Source of the DNA: Polytrichum commune
Lineage: Eukaryota > Streptophyta > Polytrichopsida > Polytrichales > Polytrichaceae
Reading direction: 5' to 3'
Length of the DNA stretch: 64,000 bases
NCBI GenBank assembly: GCA_950295325.1
Contig: OX485807.1
Location: 22,165,666 to 22,229,665, forward strand
Shown: positions 11,964-23,490 of the stretch, in pieces
Position numbering within the stretch: the stretch's first letter is position 1
Layout of the letters: every line of letters starts with the position of its first letter
Program-made: the position numbers and the translations under genes
The notes under the pieces: model-generated
What the model was told of the DNA's origin: nothing
Databases searched by the model: none
The model's input: the letters and a program-made list of their open reading frames with translations, nothing else

Positions 11964-12175
11964 ATAAGCTGGACAGAAGGGCTACCGGGCAGTCTAAGGA
12001 GAGTTGGGTATAAGCTAGACAGAAGGTTCTACCGAGCAGTCTAAGGGGCTGAGTATAAGCTGGACAGAAGGGTTGTCGGGCTGTCTAAGGAGAGTTGGGT
12101 ATAAGCTGGACAGAAGGTTCTGCCGAGCAGTCTAAGGGGCTGAGTATAAGCTGGACATAAGGTTTTAAGGTGGTA
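11964..12175. repeat. Dimeric tandem array, 91-bp higher-order unit
   Basis: Monomers beginning ATAAGCTGGACAGAAGG start at 11964, 12010, 12055, 12101 and 12146, alternating 46 and 45 bp. Alternate monomers resemble each other best (AGGAGAGTTGGGT type versus AGGGGCTGAGT type), so this is a two-monomer higher-order repeat. It is inside the solo LTR. Confidence 0.9.
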
Positions 12176-13699
12176 TAAAGGAGGGAGTCGTGGCCACATG
12201 AGACTAAGGACTATATAGTTAACTAGACGGTAACTCAATATTAGGTTGCATAAGTAGTCATTAGTAAGCTAGGAGAACAAGAAGGAGTGGATGGTAGGAT
12301 TAGCGGTCAAATGTAGGGTGTGAGTGATATTGGGTAGCAATAGAGAATGATATGATTGGGATAATATAGAAGAGCGTTTGTCAACGCTTGTAATATTATC
12401 GTGGAATGGATTGGTGTGCAATGATTGATGGGAAGTGTAATGTAGTCTCACGAATTTGGTAAAATGGAGTATGGAAACATGAATGTGATACCCATCCCCT
12501 CACCCGGACTAGGACGCTTAAGGGTGGGTGGTTTGGCCTCACACATAGACCCCATGATGCCTTTGACATCGTTGTAGATTTGTGCCAAGTGCTAGCCCTT
12601 TGTTCAACAAGGTGTTCGGAGAGTATTGATGTTTGATTAACTAACCAAAAGGAGGGTAGGTGGGCAAACATGTTGTTGAGAGCCCATAGTTAGCTTAAGA
12701 GCATATAATTCGATAGGAAGTTCTCCAATTTCGGCCAACAAAATATGATAAGTTGTTGAGGGACACACTTTGACATGAGACATTGTATGTATCTTTATGC
12801 CCTCAAAAACCTTCCAATGAGATTTTCTTCAAGTCACTCCTCAAATTGTAGTGCTATATGTGAAAGTTGGAAGTGCCAAAGCCTTGAATAGATGGGATTT
12901 GTGTTCCCAACATGGGACTCCAACTATTGTTTTTTTTCCCCTAAAGTGGCCATCAAGGCTTTCATACATGCAATTCATCGCCATTGCTTGATGGCTCAAA
13001 GTACCCATACACATAGAAAAAAATCCGAGCTATATATATTCACGGGGTATCTCAATTTGGTCCTTGCCTATGCCTTTGATTTAATATCCTTTTGTTGCGT
13101 CCAAGATCATGATTTTGATCTTAGATAAATTGACATCATGGCTAGAGGAATTGAAAATCTCATGCAACTTGTTCAAGATCCTTTGCAAACATGCTCATGA
13201 TTTAGAGAACATGACACTATTTTAAACATAAAATGGCAACCACAATGTTAAATAAACATAGAGAATCCCGTTGATCTCGTCCAAATACGTTTCAAATTCA
13301 TCAATTTACAAGCCAAATAACGTGTGGAAAAAGGGGACATCATTGTTTAACATTGATGTTGGACATTACTTCACCATGTGTGTCATTGTTAATTCGTACT
13401 TTTGCATAGATCCTGGTATACATGGTTTTTACAACTGGTTGTAAATGAAGTGGTACTCTATGCGTTGGAGGCATTCCCAAAGCCTATCACATGGAAATGA
13501 GTAGAAAGTTTTTTGCGAAATCAACAAAACATGAATATTTGTCTGCTTGCAATGGGGCCTAATTTAACGTCATGTCCACCTCTTTTTGATAGGTCCAATA
13601 CATTATATGATGGACCTCTAAACATTATCCACTTGGTGTCTTGTAAGATACCATGTAAATTGTTGTTTTATTCAAGAAATTGATCCCTCATGCCCTCTC

Positions 13700-14980
13700 T
13701 GTGTGAAAAAAAAAGATTTTTTTTCCGTAGTTCTTGCACTTACTAAAACAAAATTGTCCATAGGTAGATTAATTAAATTTGTTGCTTTGCCCAGATGTTG
13801 ACCTAGTCTTTTATTCAGGGTCAGTATATTAACGTAGGAAGTCTCATTAATATGAGGCTGAAAGTGGTACTCAACGAAAAAAGAAAAAAAATCCCAGTCA
13901 GCCAGCTTTTAATGGCATTATCCTAAATTGCTTCTCTGATTTTTCCGGTTTTCACTGTCATTGATACTTGAAATGAAACAAAAAAGGCAAATACACCATG
14001 ATAAATTGTTGCTAGAAGGAAAAAAACACTAAAACAATTAACTTTTGGTTTAAGAAAGAGGTATGTTGGGGATAATAAGTTGGCGAAGAAGTAAAAAAAA
14101 GGTCTAGTATAAAGTGAACTTGGACCTTCTCAAGCTTCTTAGCCAGTCATATGATTCATATATTAATGGTCAAGGACCCTTGAGCTCTAGTGTAAAGTGG
14201 CCCTAAGATATAATTGAGATTGAACTTACTAGGTCCTTAACACCTCATAACATATTGGATTTGGGCAAACCAACCTATACTCTCATTCCTTGTTGGAAGC
14301 TAAACCCTTGCCTCCAAGGAACCAATGTACATGTTGGTTTGCCCCAGCCTAACATATTGTGGAGGACCTAAAATAATGAGGGGTCTATTCCTAAACAATT
14401 ACCTTTCCCTTGTGAATTTTGCCACTGCTCGTTCTTACATTGGTTGGGAACTTGGGACCTATTTAGATCTCACATGGAAACTACATTATGGAAATAGCAA
14501 GGATGAAATAGGGTGCTCTCTCCAGCAGTGGATAAAGTCATCTATGAAAGTTAGCTCTTTCTGCAAGCAATAAGCATGCTCAACACAAATTTTAATCTAC
14601 AATTTAAGCAAATTGAAGGTTACACATTAACATTGGTGAATGCCCTTCAAACATTTAAGGTGTGAGACCCTATTGCGGGCACTTCCAAACCCACTTAAAC
14701 TTAATTACCATTGAAGATGACCATAAATTGTCTCACATGGTTAGCATTTGCAAGTAATGAAGATTGTCAATCAAAGATGAAAAATACAATAATTGTGATC
14801 ATATGCACAAGCTATAAGTTGTAAAAATGACCAGTGGCCCACTAATAATGACATCAAATTCAATGCTCCCACAATCCATGACATTTAGATGACAACCACC
14901 TTATGTCTAATCACATGGAACATGAGCCACATTAGCTCCAGCCTCCCATGAGTGCAAGAACTCCTTCATGCTTTTCACAA
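13700..14980. other. Intergenic, no gene seen
   Basis: An 82-codon frame at 14325-14573 has no recognised domain. No terminal repeats seen. Confidence 0.5.
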
Positions 14981-14989
14981 CACCCCCAA

Positions 14990-15860
14990 AATAACAATAT
15001 TCTAAGAAACCAAACTCCACCAAAATAATCCACAAACCACATTGACCGGCAATTCCAAAAATCCAAATTGTATACAACAATGCCAACAACTCCCCCACAT
15101 ATTGGAACCACCAATTCTCTCCACACACACCGCCCAAAGGGGGATCCTAGCAATGATACACAAATCACTTTACTCTAACGAAAACATCACAAAAATCCCC
15201 ACACCCATATGTATCTCATCATACCTACCAGCAATAAAAATAAACAAACAAACCTATTACACATGTATTCATCATGTACTTACACATGCACACACATTAA
15301 AAAATACCTACACCTATTTCAAGGAATCCAAAGTCAAATATGTATACCATTAAGCCACCGTCCTCACCACCAAATCATCATGGTTTACGACTTCAACATG
15401 GACATATTACTCAAAGGACAAACAACAAAGAATGTGACCTCAACACCTAACCAACAAGACCATGAGTGGGCCAAATACACACACAACCTAGATTCCATGT
15501 TATAAATGACCAAGAGAACATATGAAGGTAAGGAGGTCACAACTACACCTCTATAAACCTCATTGACAGTTTCTACACCAACATACCAAACCACGCCACC
15601 TTCTCATGCAAAATGCTATCAAACCATAACCAAGATTGTAACCACAACCTAGTCTACATACAATTAGACCCCAATATCATACTCGCCAAATGGAAACAAA
15701 TGCCACCCGCCCACCCTTGCATTACCTAGTCCATTTACCAACTAAATACCAAAACCTCTAAACATATGTTCTTTGAAGCAAACAACTTAGAAATAAACAC
15801 CCTCACTAATACACTACAATGCAACCAACTTACATCCACACAATGGATAGACGTTGTTGT
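14990..15860 (+). pseudogene. LINE endonuclease-domain relic (APE-like)
   Basis: Plus-strand frames that switch with indels resemble a LINE endonuclease N-terminal region: an IHKSLYS-type stretch at about 15150, then VYDFNMDILLKG at about 15380 where the family has GDFNxD, then SNHNQDCNHNLVYIQLD near 15610, corresponding to the SDH active-site block. The base composition (C/A-rich) differs from flanking DNA. It is opposite in strand to the RT relic at 10850-13690 and so probably a separate insertion. Confidence 0.5.
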
Positions 15861-18112
15861 GATGTGGGTTGGTTAGTGATTAAAACTTTGACATTCACAT
15901 GAGTTAATTATATCTCTAAGTATATTATTATATTGATGTTAGTGTGATTATTGTTTCATATATTAGTTGTGAGTAGTTGAGGTCCGGTTTTAGTTGGTTG
16001 ACCAAGTTGGTTAGTTGTTAAGGTTAAGTTAGGGTGAGTTGAGGCTAAGCGGCCGTGGCAATGGAACCCTAGCTGCCAAAGGTTCCCTTGTGCCCTGACC
16101 CCAATGGCTTCCTATTTGCTAAAGAGGTCGAAGGGTTGCGTGCTTAAGAAAGGGAAGTTAGGGTGTTTATTCATTCGAGTGGGCATTTGAATCTTGGACT
16201 TTAGATAGTTAGAGTGTTTTGAGAGTTAGAGTGTTTTATAACTGCTTAGAATGTTTGAGTAGACTTGGACAATGAGGAGAGTCACTAAAGGCAATAGTTG
16301 TATCTTCTATATTTGATCTATAAAGAGGATAAATTTTGGATATGAGTTTTGGTTTATTATGCATAATTGACTTTAATTTGCATAATTGATAGCTCTCGGA
16401 AAATTGTTTTTGGTGAGGTACACTACTTGTATGCAAATTTGGAGGGTCTAGTTTTTGTCGGAGGATGAGCATTGAGGTTTTTAAGTGAAGGGATCTAGAA
16501 AACTAAGGCAATTGAGTGACCAAACTTTGAAATTTTGGTTTTGGTGAATATTGTGAGTGTGAGGGCAAAACTTGGATGTTAGCTACCAAGATGTCTTGTT
16601 TGGATTGTGTTCAAATTTCAAGTGCATAGGACTTATAATTTGGGATATATAGACATAAATGTAGCTAGATATTTGACATAGTGTGCAAACTACAAAGTAA
16701 TTTTTTAAGGAAACACTCACCATCGGTTGTACAAAGCTCATCTATCCATGAAATTTGTTATGTGAGGTTCCAATAAGGTATAGAACTATCAAGTAAAATT
16801 TTGTGAAGAAAGACCGAATGAATTAGGAGCTACATAGGCTGAAAGTTGACTATATCATACTATAGAGGAATATGGGAATTAGAAAATTAGTGTTTGATAA
16901 ATGGTGCTCAAGAGGAAGGCATTCTTGGGACTTGGTTCTACCACATCAAGGAACCCCATGTTTTCTTGGACACACATGCCAAGACTAAATAACCTCTACA
17001 TACTAAGAGCACATAACAATGATCAAACACCAATACTCCCCTCCCTTGGCCACACACTACATTTTGTTGAATTTACATATTGCCATGACAAATACCCAAA
17101 AAAAACCATTGAACACAAAGATACCAAGGATGACCCCCTAATAAACACACTACAAAATAATTGTTGGCAATAAATCCCCTCGTAACCATCACAACTAGGG
17201 TAAGGGGCACTGTACATGAACACTCCTTAAGAAATCTTCACAAAATTAACATCCCAACATATATTATTAAAAAACATATAAATAATATATTAAAAAACCA
17301 TTAAATACCTCACATACTTAATCCTCAACATAAGAAAACTAGATGTTAGACAAGCACCTACCCCCCCCCCCTCCCTAATCATGGGAATATAACCTCTAGC
17401 ATTACCCGATAATATGATACCTATACTACACCAACAAAGCCACCTCATGAAAGGAAGGCAAAACATCTTATAATACATTCTTGGCAACTACTATCAATCT
17501 AGAACTAATGAACTCACATTCATGCCAATTTTAAAATTGATTGGCATTTTCTTTTCTTTTTCTTTCTTGTAAAAATGGCGTTTTCTTTTTCTTTTTCTCC
17601 CTAATTGATCACATTTACGCTGCCAATAGTAATCACCATTGAGCTTAGAACAATAAAACTATTTGTGCATATTGTCCAATTTGTAGTTGAACATTCTTTT
17701 CATAGCTTGTTCTCAAATAAGTAGCATTTCTCAACAAGTCTTGTTTATCACTTGAAGACATGGGATAAAGCTAGTAGATGCTAAAATTTGTTGAGGTTTT
17801 CAGTTTGAATACAAGTTGGCCCCTCACCTCACCCCTCACGCGCACACACAAGTCAAACCAAAAATTAGGTCAAGTGGGCAACCAAGTTGGCTACCATCCT
17901 TCCAAATCTCAAATTGTGTACTATAGCCACAAGAGAGAAATTATATTTCGAATGAATTTTGGTATGTTGATTCAATTTTGGAATTGTTTTCATCACTCAC
18001 TGTCAATTGCAAGAATAAGTTCACAACACCGCGTAGGGTTCTTCCTCACGCTTTTGGTTAGAGTGTGGTCTACTAGTACATTTTCTCTTATAGTTGTGAA
18101 GGTTTTCTTTGC
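15861..18112. other. Intergenic, no confident gene
   Basis: A 90-codon C/A-rich plus frame at 16901-17173 has base composition like the endonuclease relic and could be another piece of the same LINE type, but no motif is clear. Poly-C near 17361 and CT-rich DNA at 17550-17600. Otherwise nothing recognised. Confidence 0.45.
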
Positions 18113-19165
18113 CATGAGAGCATTATCAGAGGATAATAGGTTGAATGCTATAGCTTTGTTGCGGCATGGGTGTAGCATGTGAGAAGTGTCAAAATTGTTG
18201 GGAATCTACATGCTATGGGATTTGTAGAGAGTGTGTTCCTCACGTGGAGCCTTCAAGAGGAGGGCCCTCAAGAAGCATCACCCCTACTCAAAGATGAGCA
18301 TGTGTAAGAGCCATCACAATTGATACATTAGATAATCTTCTAGACGTGAGGAATGCTTTGAGCGAGTACTTGAATGTGATACTGCACACCAACATAGTGA
18401 GGTGCACTTCATGAAGTAGGTGTTGGGTAATTAGAGTTCTAAGCATAAGAAGTCGTCGCTCAAGGCCAAGAATATGCATTGCAATTTGAAATTTGCTCCA
18501 CGTCGTCAAGATCGGACTATCCATGTTTGGTATAGGGTGATTTTTAGTGATGAAACTAAGATCAATTGGTATCAGTTTGATGGTCATGCTCGGTGTTGGG
18601 TGAGGGATGGAGAATCTCAATTATGATGTCATTATGTGAGTCGAATAATTAAACATGTAGGTAGTGTAATTTTTGTGTGGGGTTGTACAACTTCTTGTGG
18701 CATGGGTTACATGATCAATACATAGGGAAATATGACACAAGCTTTGTATCTTGGCATTCTTCAAGATGGGGTCATGAAACAATTTAATGGTGTTGTTTCA
18801 ACCTTTCTTTGTGTCATATTTCAACATGATAATGATCCTAAACATATTGCACAATTAGTCGAGTAGTGGTTGTCAATGCAAAATTTTGATGTGCTTACTT
18901 GGCCTCCACGATCACCCGACCTAAATCCAATGAAGCATGTGTGGACACTTGTGAAATCAAAAAATGAGTATCCAACACCAACCAAAGGAATACTTCAATT
19001 GTGGGAGCATGTGCAAGCTTCTTTCCATTCCATCATTCTTGAGCAATGTTAAAAGTTCTATCAAAGCATGTCCAATCGCATCCAAGTTGTTTTAGCTTCA
19101 AAAGGATGGTGGACAAATTATTGATCTAGAAGTAGACGTAGGTTACAAAATCGAGTCAATGTATA
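18113..19165 (+). pseudogene. Tc1-like (DD34E-type) transposase relic
   Basis: From ATG 18113 the N-terminus (MRALSEDNRL, ALLRHGCSM) matches the Tc1 helix-turn-helix start. After in-frame stops and frameshifts the catalytic core is clear: VIFSDETKINW (first Asp codon 18549-18551), VGSVIFVWGC, LYLGILQDGVMK, IFQHDNDPKH (second Asp 18828-18830), and WPPRSPDLNPMKHVW. The third acidic position falls exactly 34 residues after the second Asp, but is AAG (Lys, 18933-18935) instead of Glu. An in-frame TAG lies between them. The protein is dead. Terminal repeats with a TA duplication were not found by eye. Plants mainly carry DD39D mariner-like elements, so DD34E is notable; fungal and animal Tc1 elements share this core pattern. 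Confidence 0.88.
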
Positions 19166-19209
19166 TACTTCTCTTCAATTCATTGCTTCTCCACGTGTGA
19201 TTTTGCAAT

Positions 19210-19753
19210 AAACACAAGACTACATAAATGATGTACTACACCATGACTATTAACTTACATAAGTGAAAGTTTGTATGTTCTTGCTTTTATTTGCATGGCC
19301 TTGTGTGTGAAAATTGATGTAGTGAGTCACTGACACAATTTTGAGAGTCAATGTATATGTTGTGAAATGGTATGTAAAGCTTGTGCCATTTTCAACTCGA
19401 ACATAGTGTTTCCATTAGAAAGAGTGAACATACAAGGCTCATAAATATACCGTGTGTGTGACGTACAAAATATCATCTTGGCATCAAATTGTTCAACTTG
19501 CTACTAACATTGAGTTATAGTGAAGCCAATCATTCAAGAATATATAAATAAATAAATCACATAGGATGTTCGTGAGTCAAAGCGGCGCTTAGATGACGCA
19601 TCACGGGACGAATGCTAAGCTAAACCTTGGCCTATGAGCCATTGTAGGGGCAAAAGTGGGAAGCTTGGATTAGCCCCAAAGGAGGAAACAATCAATAAAG
19701 GAAGAAATTCAACCCCCACCAAATTAAAACATAATTTTATTAAAGAATGTGTC
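19210..19753. other. Intergenic, no gene seen
   Basis: Presumably includes the 3' flank of the Tc1-like relic; no inverted terminal repeat was located. Confidence 0.45.
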
Positions 19754-19887
19754 TTTGTTCATGTGGGTCCTGAGAATATAACCATGGGATGTCTCAACTT
19801 AGTGCAACTAGAATCATCAATCTTGTTTGAATTTGCACTAGGTTGGGGCATCCCATGGTTATAGTCTCATAACCCACATGAACAAAA
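19754..19887 (+). ncRNA. miRNA-precursor-like hairpin (candidate)
   Basis: Left arm 19754-19807 and right arm 19833-19887 form a 54-bp stem around a 25-nt loop. Six positions differ from perfect complementarity. Three of them become G-U pairs if the plus strand is transcribed but would be A-C mismatches on the minus strand, so a plus-strand RNA pairs at about 51 of 54. Size, loop and pairing fit a plant MIR precursor. A small foldback MITE is the main alternative; I see no flanking target duplication and do not recognise a known miRNA. Confidence 0.45.
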
Positions 19888-21448
19888 GTACACTACTTAA
19901 TAACGTTATGAAGCTTTGCCTTTCTTGGGATCTTGGCCTTGTGTTCTTGAAGGGTAAGTTGTCTTGCTTATAAATCCCATATTGAGTGCACCTCTTGAAT
20001 GCTCAAAGTCCCATGTATATGACTACTTCCACTTAGAAAATAAGCAATTGATTGGGAGTTCATCCCCACAATGAAATTCAAAACATGCCTTGTAACTCAG
20101 GGAGTTAAATGTATCAAATAAAACTCATAAGCAACGAGATGATTCTTATTGTGGCTTATCATTTGAAGTGAAGTTTGAAAATGAATACAAGTATTCGTTC
20201 TGTTTATGATTCTCTTAACATTCTGGAATTATTTTATATAATACATACCTCTTGAAATTTCAGTGTATGTCAAAACCTAAAACTTGTTGAATTTTAAAGC
20301 ATGATTTTTTTTGTTATATGTCATTTATTTTTCAGAGTATGATGCACTTTTTTCTCATTTCAGAGTATTATTCTAAAACGAATACCAATAGATGCTTCCT
20401 ACAATGTGCATAATTCCTTGTAGAAATCTACTTGTGCACAATTCACATTTCATTTTCAAAAGTAGAACTGAAAGAAAAAAATCACTATTTTCTTCGAGAA
20501 AAATTGTTGATACATGTTACTCATATAAAAACATAGTTCCTTAAATTTTCTTGTTTCTCAAAATAAATATGTTTTTTGTGGGCAGGTTGGTATATGGAGA
20601 GATCGATCCTAAAACAATTCCCTTGAGTATAAGGTTTCATGTTATTCTACTTTATTCACGTTATTCTATTTAACGTTGCAAGAGAAGTTACACTATGAGT
20701 GTGCCCACAACATTCACCACAAAGAAGTGTATCGTGAACACCACTGTTGCACAATTATACATGTGTTATGATTGGTGGGCGACATGATTATCACAATAAT
20801 ATTGTATAGATTAATGACAACAAAATGAGATGATTTGAGATTGGTAACCGAGATTTCTTTCAATAAAATGCATGTGCCTTGGTCTTGTGGGGGTGGGCCC
20901 ACCCGTTCGTGTATTGTATAACTTACTTGTTTTATTGGAGGCGAGGGCGAGGGGGCCTAAAGAATATGGTTAAGGAAGCCTTGGACTGTCCTAGTACATT
21001 ATGTATTATGAGTCACTTCGATCTTCGTGCCCATTCCCGCCTTTCCTATGGTCTCTTATTGTGGGGACTCCGGCCCCACTAGGACCGCACTTTTTCATTA
21101 CTTATAGCAATGGACGGAGAGAACCGGCCGCAAATTACATATGAACCGGTTGAAGTTCGAAGACTTTGGGAAAATTATCGATTGTTTAAGAGGAATTTGT
21201 AGAATATACCTCCAATGAATGAAGAAAAACCGAAAGATCAAAACACATTTGATTGGTTGGACTTGGAAGCGCAAGGATGTCGAGCGATTATGTTAAAAAA
21301 ATCTCCCCGAACACTGACTTAGAGAAACTGAACCAATAAGGCCAAACTTTGAAATATTTGCACATGTTTATTGATGTACGTGCATTGCTTTTACTTATTG
21401 ATTTCTTAAGGATTAACTTAACCAACTTGGTGTCTTTCACTGAAAAAT
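19888..21448. other. Intergenic, no confident gene
   Basis: At 21111-21300 an ATG frame (MDGENRPQITYE, then after a stop NEEKPKDQNTFDWLDLEAQGC) faintly recalls a copia-type Gag start but is too short to call. Otherwise AT-rich without recognisable structure. Confidence 0.4.
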
Positions 21449-22019
21449 ACATTCAATAGTCTTATTAGTGGAAATAATTAACGTGGCCACACTAATTTTC
21501 CACGCAAGGTGGACTTAATGTGGGTCAAGGACTCCGGGTTCTTCCCCTTGGTCTTTCAAGGCTTCTGACCAACACGTCGAATATTAGTTAAAGGGCAAAT
21601 GTAGCATAAAGTAAAACATTCACCCCCATTAATTTTCTACTAGAAATCTTGGATGGGTTGAACTTTAATCTGCCCCACATTAATCCTCGTTATGAGAATT
21701 AGCGTGGGCTCTAGAAAATTCATATAGGCCACAATGATAGCACTATTCTGTGTGTTCCATTTTTAGACTAGTTAATATGTGACTATTTAGAATCTTTTTT
21801 CCTTTATCTTTTTGTATGAAACTTTCACCAACATCGTGACATTTGTAGCCTACACAAAAAACACTCAAAATTTATATGTAAGTTGGCTTGTATATTGATC
21901 ACATGGAAGTGTAAGATTTAGTTTGGACTAGTACATTACCTTGGTTCAAGATTCAGGTGTTTAGAAAGAGATTAACAACTTCCAAAAGCCAATTACCCCA
22001 AGGGGGTGCTAAGTAACAA

Positions 22020-22660
22020 CAGGGTTGTCTATCCCAACGTCATGACGGTGTCGTGCCTTCATGACGTGTCGTGTCGTGACGGACCCCTCCGTCACGACAC
22101 AATAGGGTCCACGTAGGGTCAACCTAGAGGGAAGCTAGTAGGGTGGGTAAAATACTTACCTTCTTGCCAAGGTGGCGTCCTATGTGGCAGAAAGGCCGAC
22201 ATGGACGTGGATATGCCTAGCGCCAGGTAAACCATTTTGCCATTCTGTTTATCATTATGTAAAAATCAAAGTAGTAAAATATGACTAAGGAGGGTGTGGG
22301 GCGGACGGGGGACGAGGGTGGGGCGGACGGGGGGGGGGGAACGGGGGGGGGGGGAACGGGGGGGGGGGAACGGGGGGGGGGGAACGGGGGTGGGAACGGG
22401 AACGGAGCGGACGGGGGGGCGGACGGGCGCTAGTAATTTTTTCCCCACTTTACCTCTACTTTGTTGACATGTCATCACACGTGGACATCTTACATCCTAC
22501 GTGTCCGAAATGGGGTAATGCAATTACACACAGAATTCGGTAAAATTCAAGTCCGTCAGGATAAAGACAGCATCCGGCATAATGTCGTGACGGATACGTG
22601 TCGTGACGGCATGACATTATGCCGAGATTAGCCTCCGTCACGACACAATAGACAACCCTG
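22020..22660. mobile_element. Non-autonomous hAT-type element with G-rich core, TSD AGTAACAA
   Basis: Both ends, read inward, begin CAGGGTTGTCTAT (13 bp, perfect). It is flanked by perfect 8-bp duplications AGTAACAA at 22012-22019 and 22661-22668. Subterminal regions on both sides are packed with GTCGTGACGG and CCGTCACGACAC in both orientations, probable transposase sites. No transposase frame. It was inserted between the arms of the surrounding inverted-repeat structure. Confidence 0.93.
22289..22430 (+). repeat. G-rich minisatellite (GnAACG), G-quadruplex potential
   Basis: About 140 bases with almost no pyrimidines other than isolated C, built of runs of 7-12 G separated by AAC or CGGAC. 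Many runs of four or more G on one strand satisfy the G-quadruplex pattern. Minus-strand reading gives only a proline-rich low-complexity frame. Confidence 0.9.
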
Positions 22661-23325
22661 AGTAACAACATACATCTTCTTGCCAAATGCTCTCCAAGAA
22701 ATCACAAGATCGCTCCGATAAATTTTAACACACAAAACACACCAAACTGAAATCAAAGCTTCATTGTTTGTGGTAAATTATGTGGGCATACTTAAATAGT
22801 GTTATTCACCCGTCGATGCACTATTATAGTGTAGTGTGGCCTATAGTATACACCATCACGCATTGAAATAGTGTGGGAACCTTACACTCGAGAATATCAT
22901 TTTTGTATTAGTTTATCCACACACCCATCGTCCATGAGTGGTTGTGATGGAAACGATCTAATTCCATAAAATAATGAAATGTGCGAGAATTTTGTATTTA
23001 GATGAATGATATTTAACCTAAAATTTTGGGGACTATTGTAATTTTTAGTTTCTACAAGTATTTTTGGAAAGAAATTTCAACGTTGAATATCATATGAATT
23101 CGAGTTTTGCTAGAGGATGGATATGAATTGGATCTCACTCTGTTGGAAGTCTCTGAAATTGCACATTGTTTTCCATCCAATAGAATTATCATGACCTAAA
23201 CGTAAACCTCTAATGCAATACGATGTGCATCCACAATGATATTTTGAAAGTTTTTGGTGTCAGTGTATTTCCTCATTTATAGTGTAGCCCCACAATATTT
23301 ACAATAAACAATGTAGTAAGAACTT

Positions 23326-23490
23326 CATAACATTATTCAGATCCATAGCAATGTTATGTGGGATTGACAATATTCCACAAAATATTCCCATATATTCTTC
23401 ACATTAGTTTGAATGTGAGAAATATATAAGAATATTCTATGTAATATTGTTAGCCCACAAAACATTGTTGTGGATATGAATAATGTTATG
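23326..23490. repeat. Long hairpin, about 79-nt arms, 8-nt loop
   Basis: Left arm 23326-23404 and right arm 23413-23490 are inverted repeats with about 14 differences and one gap around the loop TAGTTTGA. Similarity stops abruptly at the outer ends (CATAACATTATTC both sides). This could be a foldback MITE or a young inverted duplication able to make siRNA. Confidence 0.75.

Larger units (their letters stand above)
11396..12543 (+). mobile_element. Solo LTR of the local Ty3/gypsy family, TSD CATAG
   Basis: An 1148-bp LTR flanked by perfect 5-bp duplications CATAG at 11391-11395 and 12544-12548. It starts TATGAGCCCAAAATGG (first TG mutated to TA) and ends TTTGGCCTCACA. Those ends and internal blocks (AGTTAAATGTTTGAATTAG, CCTACTAAGTAGGAG, CGCTTAAGGGTGGG) match the LTR of the full element at 53158-64000, read on its minus strand. 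No internal region is present, so it arose by LTR-LTR recombination. It lies inside the LINE relic and is therefore younger than it. Confidence 0.92.
10850..13690 (-). pseudogene. Non-LTR retrotransposon (LINE) reverse-transcriptase relic
   Basis: With frame changes, minus-strand translation gives LINE-type RT blocks in order from high to low coordinate. FVDF with DRLWECLQRI lies near 13440-13540 and VKTMYTRIYAKVRINND near 13400. SKS with a long match to LQRILNKLHE lies near 13180. KSHLFKALALPTFTYS lies near 12870 and LLAEIGELPIELYALKL near 12720. The C-terminal zinc-knuckle-like stretch (NHRLAIE, SRLYHFC, EAHFVLEC, SFFQLD) lies near 10950-11180. There are many stops and frameshifts and the YADD motif is degraded. 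A solo LTR (11396-12543) was inserted into it. The C-terminal part is homologous to 40436-40900. Which LINE clade it belongs to is uncertain. Confidence 0.75.

Noticed and set aside
21111-21300. Possible copia Gag start
   Set aside because: Only about 60 codons with an internal stop and no zinc knuckle or downstream pol; similarity is impressionistic.
22266-22478. Proline-rich 70-codon minus frame
   Set aside because: Translation of the G-rich minisatellite in the hAT-type element.
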